A stretch of 64,000 bases of DNA from a virus. The stretch covers positions 19,478-83,477 of IMG/VR virus record IMGVR_UViG_3300027365_000011; one strand, given 5' to 3'. Position 1 is the stretch's first letter; the number at the start of each line of letters is the position of its first letter. The position numbers and the translations under genes were made by a program. The notes beneath the pieces were generated by a model. The model was not told where the DNA came from. It worked only from the letters and a program-made list of their open reading frames with translations, and did no database searches. Of this stretch, positions 16,799 to 25,100 are shown piece by piece.

Positions 16799-19569
16799 TG
16801 AACATTGACGGCATGATGAAGGCCGTCCGTGATGCCGCCACCATGGATGCCGTGGTGGCGGCGTTGCGTGGCGGAGCAGCCGACGCCACCTTCGAGCAAC
16901 GCCTGGCAGCCGCCGGCCTGCAATCCCAGGAGCTGCCCACCGGCCTCAAGCGCGACAAGCGCTTCATGGTCAGCCGGTCCGATGGCGGCCAGGACGCCGC
17001 CGTGGTGGCGCAGTCCGGCAGCGCTTACCGCCTGCTGCAGCCGGCCAGCGATGATGGCCTGACGGCCGACGTGCGCGCGGTGGTGGACGCCATGAACGGC
17101 GCCGTGGCCGACAAGCTGGGCAAGGCCGCTGCCGAAAGCGGGAATGCCGACGACTACGCAGCCGCCCCGGCGCTGGTGCTCCCCGCCAGCGTGGCCGACC
17201 AGCCGCTGTCCGCCTTCGAGGGGCAGGATCTGGCCACGGTGCGCGGCAATGCGTCCGGTGGCGGCACCTTCACCGGCACGCTGCGCCTCAAGCGCCTGAC
17301 CGGCGAGCGCCGCGAAATGTTCGACGTGTTGGTCAAGATCCCCAAGGTGCGCCCGGAATCGCTGACCCGCGTGTCGGAAAGCATGACGGTCAAGGCGCTG
17401 GCGGACCTGCTGGCGGTCGACATGGACCACCTCAAGCTGGATTTTTCGCGGCTGGCGCCCGACGACGCCCTGCTGTCCACCTACTCGGAAGCCGAGCTGG
17501 CCGAGCGTGACAAGGCGCGCCGCGATGCCGAGGCCGCCGCCCAGGTGCAGCGCGATGCGGAGGAACGCCGCGCCCAGGCCGATCGCGAGCGCGATGACTT
17601 CCGCCTGTCCGGCAGCGACAGCGCCAGCGACGTGGCCGCCAGCTACGGCCAGGCCGACATGCTGGGCGCCAGCGCACCGCCGGATGACGCCGGCCAGCGT
17701 GAGCCCGACGACTTCCCCGGCCCCAGGGGCAAGGAAATGACCGTCAAGACCGCCAAGGGGACCAAGGTGGATACCCGGTTCACCATCCTCGAGGCCGACG
17801 ACCTGATCGCCAGCCACACCGCCGACGGCCGCGAGAATCCCGCCTTTCCCCAGGCGTTGCAGCCGCGCGACCGCTCCCGGGACGCCAGCCGGGCATGGAT
17901 TCAGAAGACCGCCAAGGATCTCGACCCGGGCCTGCTGGGCAAGACCAAGAAGGCCGACAGCGGCGCGCCGATCATCGGCAAGGATCGCGTGGTCGAGTCG
18001 GGCAACGGGCGTACCCTGGCGATCATGGAGGCCTATCGGCTGGGCACCGCGGACGAGTACAGGCAATGGCTGGTCGAGGACGCCGACAGCTACGGGCTCG
18101 ACTCGGCCAGGGTCGCCGCGATGAAGGCCCCGGTGCTGGTGCGGGTGCGGACCAGCGACATCGACCGCGAGGCCTTCGCGGTGGAGGCCAACCAGGACGA
18201 TAAGCTGTCGATGAGCGCAACGGAAAAGGCCCGCGCCGACGCCAACCGCCTGACGCCCGAGCTGATGGCCAAGTTCGACCCCGGCGCGGATGGCGACCTG
18301 CTGGTGGCCAGCAACCGCGGCTTCATTCAAGGGTTTCTGCAGTCGCTGGGCGATGCCGAGGCCGCCCAGTACCTGACCAGCACCGGCGACTTCACCGGGC
18401 CGCTGATCGCCCGCATCCAGGCCGCGGTGTTCGCCAAGGCGTACCAGGATGAGCGCCTGCTGGAGCTGATGGCGGACAGCGCCAAGCCCGAGAACCGCAA
18501 CATCATCGCCGCCCTGTCCGCCGCCGCCCCGGAGTTCATCCAGGCGCGCACCGCCAACGAAAGCGCCGCCCAGGGCACCGCCGAGCAACTGGCGTCGTCG
18601 GTCGAAATGTCGCTGGACAGCGAGGCGGTCAAGTCGCTGATCGACGCCACCAACGTTGTGCGCCAGGCCAAGCGCGATGGCATGGACGTGGCCGAATACG
18701 TGTCGCAGATGGGGCTGTTCGGCGACGTGGACCCCGGCGTGGCGGCCATGGCCGTGTTCATCGCGCAGAACAACCGCAGCGCCAAGCGCATGAGCACCGC
18801 GTTCAAGGCGATGGCGGCGTTCGTGCGCCAGGAGCTGGAGCGCGACAACGCCGCCGGGGGCGATATGTTCGGCGAGGCGCCGGTATCCATGAGCGACGTG
18901 GTGGAAGCCGCCAACCGGGTCATGGAGCGCGAGTACGGCGAAGGCCAGTACCGCATCGACGCCTCACCCCCGTCGGGCGGCCTGTTCGAGAGCGTGGCCA
19001 GCGAGAACCTGCAGCGCATCGACATCGACGCCGCCGCGGCGACCACGGACCCGTCGCCCTCCCCCGCCCAGGCGGCGGCCGGCAACTACCGCAAGGGCAA
19101 GGTCAGCATTCACGGGCTGACCATCGCCATCGAGAACCCCAAGGGGACGGTACGCCGCGGCGTCGACCCGGACGGCACCGAATGGGCGAACGAGCTGGCC
19201 TGTCACTACGGCGACATCAAGGGCGCCCGGGGCGCGGACGGCGACAACCTGGACGTGTTCCTGGGCGACAACCCGGCGTCGCGCGTCGTCTACGTGGTCG
19301 ACCAGATGACGCCTGACGGTGCCTTCGATGAGCACAAGATCATGCTCGGCTTCGACTCCCTCGAGGCCGCCAGGGCCGGCTATCTGGCCAGCTATGAGGA
19401 CGGCTGGCAGGGGCTCGGCGACATCACCCGCGCCTCGCTGCCGGGCTTCAAGGCCTGGCTGCGCCGTGGCGACCCGAGCCGGCCGTTTCATGCCCAGGGC
19501 AACGCCGGCATCTTCGAGTCCGCCGCGGCGATCCGCCGCCGGGCCTTGCAGGACTACCTGCTGGGCTGA
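16798..19569 (+). CDS. DdrB-like polyvalent protein (ParB-like + pyrophosphatase-like domains)
   Basis: The 923-residue product matches P1 DdrB-type polyvalent proteins. Residues about 305-600 form the DdrB ParB-superfamily domain: IGKDRVVESGNGRTLAIMEA holds the nuclease-like GNGR core, followed by VLVRVRTSDIDREAF and EANQDDKLSMSATEKA. Residues about 760-905 match the inorganic-pyrophosphatase-like domain of polyvalent proteins (RKGKVSIHGLTIAIENPKGT; DGDNLDVFLGDNP). In P1 the Dar proteins travel in the head. A strong terminator follows at 19599. Function here is inferred from family and context; the catalytic state of either domain is untested. Confidence 0.8.
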   Translation: MNIDGMMKAVRDAATMDAVVAALRGGAADATFEQRLAAAGLQSQELPTGLKRDKRFMVSRSDGGQDAAVVAQSGSAYRLLQPASDDGLTADVRAVVDAMNGAVADKLGKAAAESGNADDYAAAPALVLPASVADQPLSAFEGQDLATVRGNASGGGTFTGTLRLKRLTGERREMFDVLVKIPKVRPESLTRVSESMTVKALADLLAVDMDHLKLDFSRLAPDDALLSTYSEAELAERDKARRDAEAAAQVQRDAEERRAQADRERDDFRLSGSDSASDVAASYGQADMLGASAPPDDAGQREPDDFPGPRGKEMTVKTAKGTKVDTRFTILEADDLIASHTADGRENPAFPQALQPRDRSRDASRAWIQKTAKDLDPGLLGKTKKADSGAPIIGKDRVVESGNGRTLAIMEAYRLGTADEYRQWLVEDADSYGLDSARVAAMKAPVLVRVRTSDIDREAFAVEANQDDKLSMSATEKARADANRLTPELMAKFDPGADGDLLVASNRGFIQGFLQSLGDAEAAQYLTSTGDFTGPLIARIQAAVFAKAYQDERLLELMADSAKPENRNIIAALSAAAPEFIQARTANESAAQGTAEQLASSVEMSLDSEAVKSLIDATNVVRQAKRDGMDVAEYVSQMGLFGDVDPGVAAMAVFIAQNNRSAKRMSTAFKAMAAFVRQELERDNAAGGDMFGEAPVSMSDVVEAANRVMEREYGEGQYRIDASPPSGGLFESVASENLQRIDIDAAAATTDPSPSPAQAAAGNYRKGKVSIHGLTIAIENPKGTVRRGVDPDGTEWANELACHYGDIKGARGADGDNLDVFLGDNPASRVVYVVDQMTPDGAFDEHKIMLGFDSLEAARAGYLASYEDGWQGLGDITRASLPGFKAWLRRGDPSRPFHAQGNAGIFESAAAIRRRALQDYLLG

Positions 19570-19598
19570 CACCGCCCTGTCCCCTGAGCCCGCCCCTG

Positions 19599-19625
19599 AG
19601 CCCGCCGCGACTGGCGGGCTTTTTT
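19599..19625 (+). terminator. Rho-independent terminator after the DdrB-like gene
   Basis: AGCCCGCC and GGCGGGCT form an 8-bp stem with a 6-base loop, followed by TTTTTT. It ends the tail-to-DdrB transcription unit, so the next small genes need their own promoter. Confidence 0.85.
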
Positions 19626-19633
19626 GTTCGCTA

Positions 19634-19652
19634 TATTGCGCCGCATGAAATG
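19634..19652. promoter_or_regulatory. Near-match to family-2 operator
   Basis: TATTGCG, 5 bases, TGAAATG differs from the TATTNCA-N5-TGNAATA consensus at one base in each arm. It lies between the terminator at 19599 and the gene at 19698, where a promoter is needed. Confidence 0.35.
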
Positions 19653-19697
19653 CGTGGATAGGGTGAAACTGCCCATGCTCACTCCCCCGGAGACCCC

Positions 19698-20090
19698 ATG
19701 CACGCCATCGCACTGACCCGTGAGGAATCCCGCTTGTTCGAGGAAGCGCTGGACGCCGCTGTCCGTCTCTACCAGCACCGCGCCAAGGTCGCGACCCAGG
19801 CGGCCGACATGGTAACGGCATCCGCCCTGAAAGCGACTTTTGTGGCCTTGCGCACTACCGCGGGAGACTTGCGAGGGACACGGATCGGCAGCCAACAGCG
19901 TGGCCCCTTGGCCCTGAGCTGGCGCTGGGCCGATGAGGGCGACGAAAACAGCATGGAGACGGTTATCACGATCCACCGGGGCGACCCGGATACCACCGGC
20001 TACGCGATGCTGGCCGCCATTCTCAGCGCGAATCGTCAGGGCGAGGCACCCCACGAGATTATCGCCTTGCTGGAGCGCCTGACATCCTGA
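19698..20090 (+). CDS. Small acidic protein, paralogue of the 20212 gene
   Basis: The 130-residue protein begins LTREESRLFEEALDAAVRLY and ends with AILSANRQGEAPHEIIALLE. Both ends line up with the 20212 product, and both share a helical head, a middle segment with LALSWRWADEGDE-type sequence, and a C-terminal helix, so they are an old tandem duplication. The gene stands alone between a terminator and a family-2 operator. Function is unknown; small paralogous proteins beside anti-CRISPR and dar genes are candidates for further anti-defence factors. Confidence 0.6.
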   Translation: MHAIALTREESRLFEEALDAAVRLYQHRAKVATQAADMVTASALKATFVALRTTAGDLRGTRIGSQQRGPLALSWRWADEGDENSMETVITIHRGDPDTTGYAMLAAILSANRQGEAPHEIIALLERLTS

Positions 20091-20103
20091 CTCCGTTGGC
20101 CGG

Positions 20104-20122
20104 TATTGCATCTTGTGAAATA
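20104..20122. promoter_or_regulatory. Family-2 operator (TATTGCA-N5-TGAAATA)
   Basis: Seven-base arms TATTGCA and TGAAATA with a 5-base spacer lie 90 bases before the ATG at 20212. A second short palindrome, GATAC-ATTA-GTATC, follows at 20133-20146. The segment is AT-rich in a GC-rich genome, so a regulated promoter is likely. Confidence 0.55.
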
Positions 20123-20211
20123 TCAAAAGGGCTGATACATTAGTATCCAGAGTCGCACGACAGCGGCTCGCCGCGCCGGCGAAATCCGGTAAATCTCGAC
20201 AGGAGATCATC

Positions 20212-20667
20212 ATGAAAACCATCCAGCGCACCACCGAAGGGCTGACGCTTCGTGAAACCGACTTGTTCCGGGAGGCGGTTCAGGTGGCAATCGGCGCCTA
20301 CCATAGCCAGCTCCCCGACACGACGCCGGCCTTCGGCGTGGATGACCAGCCTTCCCGGCGCCCCGACCCGGATGCCGACACCCTGATGCGCGCCAGCGCC
20401 ACCCTGGCCATGATCGCCGGCCTCAAGACGCTGCTGGATGACATCGGCCGCGCCGACCGTGGACTGGCCCCGAACGGCCCCATCGAGTTCCTGTTTTTTG
20501 CCGACGATGGCGACCCGGCAGACCGTGACAGCCTCGAGGTCACGCTGGCCTATGATGGCAGCCCCACGTCACCGGCTCACCTGATCCTGCTGGCCATCTT
20601 CAACGCCAATCTGGCGCAGGCGGAACGCCATGTCCCGACCATGACGCTGCTGGGACGGCTGCTGTAA
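20212..20667 (+). CDS. Small protein, paralogue of the 19698 gene
   Basis: The 151-residue protein starts behind an AGGAGATC ribosome site. The segments LTLRETDLFREAVQVAIGAY and ILLAIFNANLAQAERHVPTM match the two ends of the 19698 product. It carries an extra Pro/Asp-rich insert near residues 40-55. It heads a short unit with its own family-2 operator and is followed by two weak terminator-like hairpins, at 20675 and 20733. Function is unknown. Confidence 0.6.
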   Translation: MKTIQRTTEGLTLRETDLFREAVQVAIGAYHSQLPDTTPAFGVDDQPSRRPDPDADTLMRASATLAMIAGLKTLLDDIGRADRGLAPNGPIEFLFFADDGDPADRDSLEVTLAYDGSPTSPAHLILLAIFNANLAQAERHVPTMTLLGRLL

Positions 20668-20732
20668 CAGCCATGGTCCGCCTTCGGGCGGGCCTGTTTC
20701 CCGTTGTCGCTGCCGGACAGGTAGCCCACCCA

Positions 20733-20755
20733 GCCCCGGTCGTCGGGGCCTTTTC
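20733..20755 (+). terminator. Probable terminator before the DUF1456-like gene
   Basis: GCCCCG and CGGGGC form a 6-bp stem with a 5-base loop followed by CTTTTC. A second hairpin with GGTCCGCC/GGCGGGCC arms lies at 20675-20694. Both sit between two co-directional genes. Confidence 0.5.
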
Positions 20756-20770
20756 GTGAAGGGAAGGAGC

Positions 20771-21040
20771 ATGGACAACAACCGCCGCTTGAAGCTGATC
20801 CACGGCGCGCTGCGCCTGAATGACAAGGACGTGGCCCGGGCCGTCACCCTGGGCGGCGTCGAGGTCAGCCGGCACAAGGCCAAGTCATGGCTTCGCCTGA
20901 AATCCACCAGCCGATTGCGCGAGGGACGCCGCCAGCAGCGCTACATCGACATGACGCAGGAACAGTTCGACGCTTTCCTGATCGGCCTGAAACCGATGCT
21001 GGATGAAATCGACGCCGAGGAATCCCCGAATGACGAGTAA
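20771..21040 (+). CDS. DUF1456 (YehS)-like small protein
   Basis: ATG 20771 follows AAGGAG and gives 89 residues; an upstream GTG at 20756 is less well placed. LKLIHGALRLNDKDVARAVT followed by LGGVEVSRHKAKSWLR matches one DUF1456 repeat (host YehS has two). It ends with a helix and an acidic tail. The stop overlaps the AcrVA2-like start by 11 bases, so the two are co-translated. Host members are of unknown function; a small regulatory or RNA/protein-binding role is possible. Confidence 0.6.
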   Translation: MDNNRRLKLIHGALRLNDKDVARAVTLGGVEVSRHKAKSWLRLKSTSRLREGRRQQRYIDMTQEQFDAFLIGLKPMLDEIDAEESPNDE

Positions 21041-22097
21041 CGCCCCTCGCCCCAAACAGCACCTGGCCGCCGCCGGCAAGCTGTACAAGGGCGCCTGGAA
21101 GCAGATCGACGGCTTCCGCGCCGAACGCGGCACCCACGTCCCCGACTGGCCCGACTGGTGCTTCATCCCCATCGCCGCCACTCAGGCCATCGTCGCCGAG
21201 GATGCGGGCGTCGACGGCGCGCAACTGGCCTTCACCCACCCCGAGCGCCTGGCTGACGCGGCGCGCCTGGCGGCACTGGCGACATGGCGCGTCACCCAGG
21301 GCATCTATCGCTTCGACCCGACGCTGTACGCCAGCGTGATCGACACCCCCGTCGAGCGCGACATTCCCGCGGACGTGCTTTATCGGCTGCCCGAGTGGTG
21401 CGTCTACGTCGAGACGCCGGGGCTCGGCTGGCTGGGCGACACGCTCCACGGCTACTGGGCGCACCTCGAGCACGACATCAATACCGGCCGGGCGGAGCTG
21501 CGCCTGCTGCTGGACACCGAGGGCGCGCTCGAGCCGCTGCCTCTGCACCTGGGCGACTGGCCGCTGATCGAGGCCGTCGAGCGCATGGTCGGCGAGGCCT
21601 CCCGGCAGACGATCATCCACGGGCTGACGCGCTGGACCGAGGGGCTGGCCCGGGATGACCTGGCCCCCGGCATTGCGGGCGATGTCGCCCCGCTGCTCTC
21701 GCTGCTGCTGTACCTGTGCAGCCAGTCCGACGAGATCGGCGCGCCCGGCCATCGCCCGGCCTATCCCCGGCCCAAGCGCACCAAGCGCGGCTGGCGCCTG
21801 TTCCCGGCCGACAAGCCCTCGACATGGAATGTCGGCGTGCGCATCGGCAGCGCGTTGAGACGTGCCCAGGGCCAAGGCGAGTCCGGTGAGCGGCCGGTGG
21901 CCGGCGCGGATCGGGCGCGCCCGCGGGCGCATATCCGCCGCGCGCACTGGCACGGCTACTGGACGGGGCCACGCGATCCCGAGCGGGTCGATGAACGCCG
22001 CTTCCAGCTACGCTGGCAGCCGCCCATCCCGGTCAACGTGAGCGACGTTGACGACCTGCCGGCGACCGTGCGGCCAATCCAGCAATCGGACGAGTAA
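21030..22097 (+). CDS. AcrVA2-like anti-CRISPR (Cas12a) homologue
   Basis: ATG 21030 gives 355 residues. Several segments match Moraxella AcrVA2 as I remember it: LPEWCVYVETPGLGW (residues about 120-135), a GYWAHLEHDIN segment, and the C-terminal block HIRRAHWHGYWTG followed by FQLRWQPPIPVN. AcrVA2 is known to bind the nascent N-terminus of Cas12a and to cause loss of its mRNA; relatives occur in many phages and plasmids, including those of hosts without known Cas12a. It lies inside the dar block, coupled to the DUF1456-like gene. The target in this host is unknown. Alignment to the AcrVA2 family would settle the call. Confidence 0.75.
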   Translation: MTSNAPRPKQHLAAAGKLYKGAWKQIDGFRAERGTHVPDWPDWCFIPIAATQAIVAEDAGVDGAQLAFTHPERLADAARLAALATWRVTQGIYRFDPTLYASVIDTPVERDIPADVLYRLPEWCVYVETPGLGWLGDTLHGYWAHLEHDINTGRAELRLLLDTEGALEPLPLHLGDWPLIEAVERMVGEASRQTIIHGLTRWTEGLARDDLAPGIAGDVAPLLSLLLYLCSQSDEIGAPGHRPAYPRPKRTKRGWRLFPADKPSTWNVGVRIGSALRRAQGQGESGERPVAGADRARPRAHIRRAHWHGYWTGPRDPERVDERRFQLRWQPPIPVNVSDVDDLPATVRPIQQSDE

Positions 22098-22125
22098 CGA
22101 AGCGCTTACCTTTCGTGACCGAATG

Positions 22126-22140
22126 TTACCCCTCGGGTAA
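22126..22140. promoter_or_regulatory. Family-1 operator before the DarB-like gene
   Basis: TTACCC-CTC-GGGTAA is a perfect 6-3-6 palindrome 35 bases upstream of the DarB-like ATG. The right arm runs into TAAAAT (22138-22143), a good -10 hexamer, so a repressor bound here would block the promoter. A half-site CGCTTACC lies at 22103-22110. Confidence 0.65.
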
Positions 22141-22174
22141 AATGTGGCGATCGCCCATCCTCAAGGGGTAACTC

Positions 22175-25100
22175 ATGACGCAACAGATTCTCGAGCGGGC
22201 CACCCAGGGGCCGCTCGACGCCGCGCTGGGCTCGGCTCGGCAGGCTTCGACCTTCGGCCAGCTTATCGGCGCTCTCTCCACCCTGGCCGACGCGCTCGGC
22301 GACACCGATACCGCCGACGCCCTGCAGGGGCAGATGCAGTACGGGCTGCGCAAGCGCGGCCAGCAGGCCCGCAAGGCCATCAATGCCAAGACCCGCGAGA
22401 TACTGGCGCGGGTCGACGGCGACCCCGACGCCCTGAGCGACGCCGACCGCGACGTGTTGCGCCAGTACAGCGGCCGCGGCGGCATCGCCGATGACAACAG
22501 CCTCTCCGAATACTACACGCCGCAGCCGATCGCCGAAGGCGTGTGGGATGCGCTCAAGGCCAACGGCTTCGAGAACGGTAATGTCCTGGAGCCATCCACC
22601 GGCGCCGGCGTGTTCCTCGCCACCAAGCCCGCCGGCACGAAGGTCAGCGGCGCGGAGATCGACCCCACCAGCTCCAGCGTGGCCGCCCTGCTCCACCCCG
22701 ACGACGACGTGAGCAATCAGTCCTTCGAGCAACTGTGCGCCACCGCCAAGGACAACACCTATGACAGCGTGGTCGGCAACGTGCCGTTCGGGGATGCCCG
22801 GGGCAAGTGGGCGAAGTTCGACCCCGAGTACCAGGACATCAAGGAGATGGAGCGTTATTTTATAACGCGCGCCATCGACAAGGTGCGTTTCGGCGGCCTG
22901 CTGTGCCTGATCGTGCCGCCCAACATCGTCAGCAAGCGCTCCAAGACCTTCACCCGCTGGCGCCGCGACATTTCCCGCAAGGCCGAGTTCCTGGGCGCCC
23001 ACAAGCTGCCCAGCGGCACCTTCGGCGGGGCCAACGGCAACGGCACCGACACCGTGGTCGACGTGCTGGTGATGCGCAAGCACAGCCGCGAGCTGACCAA
23101 CCGGATTCCCGACCTGACCACCGACGCCCTGACCGGGGCCAACGTCTACTGGGACCAGTTCATCGAGGGCCGCTGGTTCGAGCGTGACGGCAAGCGCTTC
23201 GTGCATGGCGAGATCGTGGAGGGCTTCCGCACCCAGGTGAAGTCCGAGATCGACAACGCCGGGCTCAAGCGCCTGCTGGCGCGCAAGTTCGACAGCCGCA
23301 TCGACTTCGCCGCCCTGGACAGCGCCGAGACGGTGACGCGCAACTACCAGGACGGCGACCGCCGGGTCATCGGGATGCAGATGCACGAGTTGGCCGGCGG
23401 CGAATGGGTCAAGGTCGACGCCGCCGACGGCGTGTATCGTGACGGCGCCCTCGATGCCGAGCGCTACGGTGCGGCCAGCCAGGAAGAACTGACCGGCATC
23501 CTGGGCGGCGAGCCGGCCGGGGCGCTGGCGCTGTCCCACCGTCAGGCGGCCAATGCCGTCAACGGGCGCTTCGCGGACGCGGCCAGCGGCGCCATCCGCA
23601 ACGCCGTGCGCCTGGCCGACCAGGCCGACGAGGGCGTGCGCGAGCGGGTCTACCGGGCGGCACTGGTCGGCAACGAGGTCAACCGCTACGCCCGCGCGGT
23701 CTCGGAAACCGGCCAGGCCGACGACGCCGCCCGCGAGCGCCTGCAACGGCTCGTCACCGCCGAGGTCGAGCAGTACGGCAACCCGTCACGCAGCACCGCG
23801 CTGCGCCAGGTGAGCGGCCCCGGCGCCAGCGATGTCGGCGCCTTCATGCGCTCAGTGCGCCGCGATGGCGGCTTCTCCGACCTGCTGACCGGCAAGCGCG
23901 ACGGCTCCCGCGGCGAGGCGGTCGACACCACGGACCCGGCGGACGTGCTGCGCTTCCTGGCCGCCAGCCAGGGCAACGGCGCCGTCACCCTGGACGACGT
24001 GAAGGCGATGTACAGCGGCGACCGGGCGCTGACCATCGAGTCGCTGGCCGAAAGCGACGCCATCGCGGTCACGGCCGATGGCCACCTCCAGCCCATGGAG
24101 CATTTCGCCAGCGGCAACGTGGTGAGCAAGATCGCCCGCCTGCGCGAAGCCCTCGCCGGCGAGCTCTCCCCGGCCCTGGCCGACAAGTTCCGCGGCCAGA
24201 TTGACGAGATGAACCGCCGGCGCACCTTCACCGATGTCGATGACATCGACTTCTCGCTGCGCGGCAAGTGGTTCGATCGCGAGCTGGTGGCGGAATTTCT
24301 CAACGCGCGCGGCTATGACTTCGTGCGCTATGACGCCACCCGGGGGCAGTTCACCAACGGCCGCTTCGGCACCAAGCCCGAGCGCTTCAACAAGCAACTG
24401 CTCAACTTCCTGAACGGCCAGACCGTGCGCTCCAAGGACGCTCAGGCGACCGCCGAGTACAAGCAACAGATCCGCGACCTGGCCGACGAGTTCGGCACCT
24501 GGATGCGCCAGCGCGACGACATCGATGAGCTGGTCGCCCGCTACAACGACGCCTTCAACGATCATGTGCCGGTGGAATACGACGGCTCCGACCTGGGGCT
24601 CGAGAACGTCGCCGACTGGATCACCCCGCACGACTACCAGGCCGCCGGGGTGCGCCGCCTGAGCGACGAAGGCCGCGGCGTGCTGGCCTTCGACGTGGGG
24701 CTGGGTAAAGCTCAGCCCATGGATGCCAAGATTCTTACGCCGGATGGCTGGCGCCGCATGGGCGATATTGCTGCGGGTGACATGGTGATGGCCGCTGACG
24801 GAACACCGACACGGGTTACCGGCGTGTTTCCCCAGGGCGAAAAGGAAATCTTCGAGGTCGTTTTCAGCGACGGGGCTGTGACGCGCTGCTGTGACGAGCA
24901 CCTGTGGCTGACGCAGACCGAGAAGGACCGCAAGAAGGAACGCTATTCTCGCCGCAAGGGGCTGGAGCGCTCCGAGCCCGGCACCGTCAAGCCCCTCAGC
25001 GAGATTCGCGACACGCTGGTCTACCAGACACAGAAGAACCACCGCATTCCCATGGCGGCACCGGCTCAGATGCCTGAGCGAGACGTGCTCATCGACCCCT

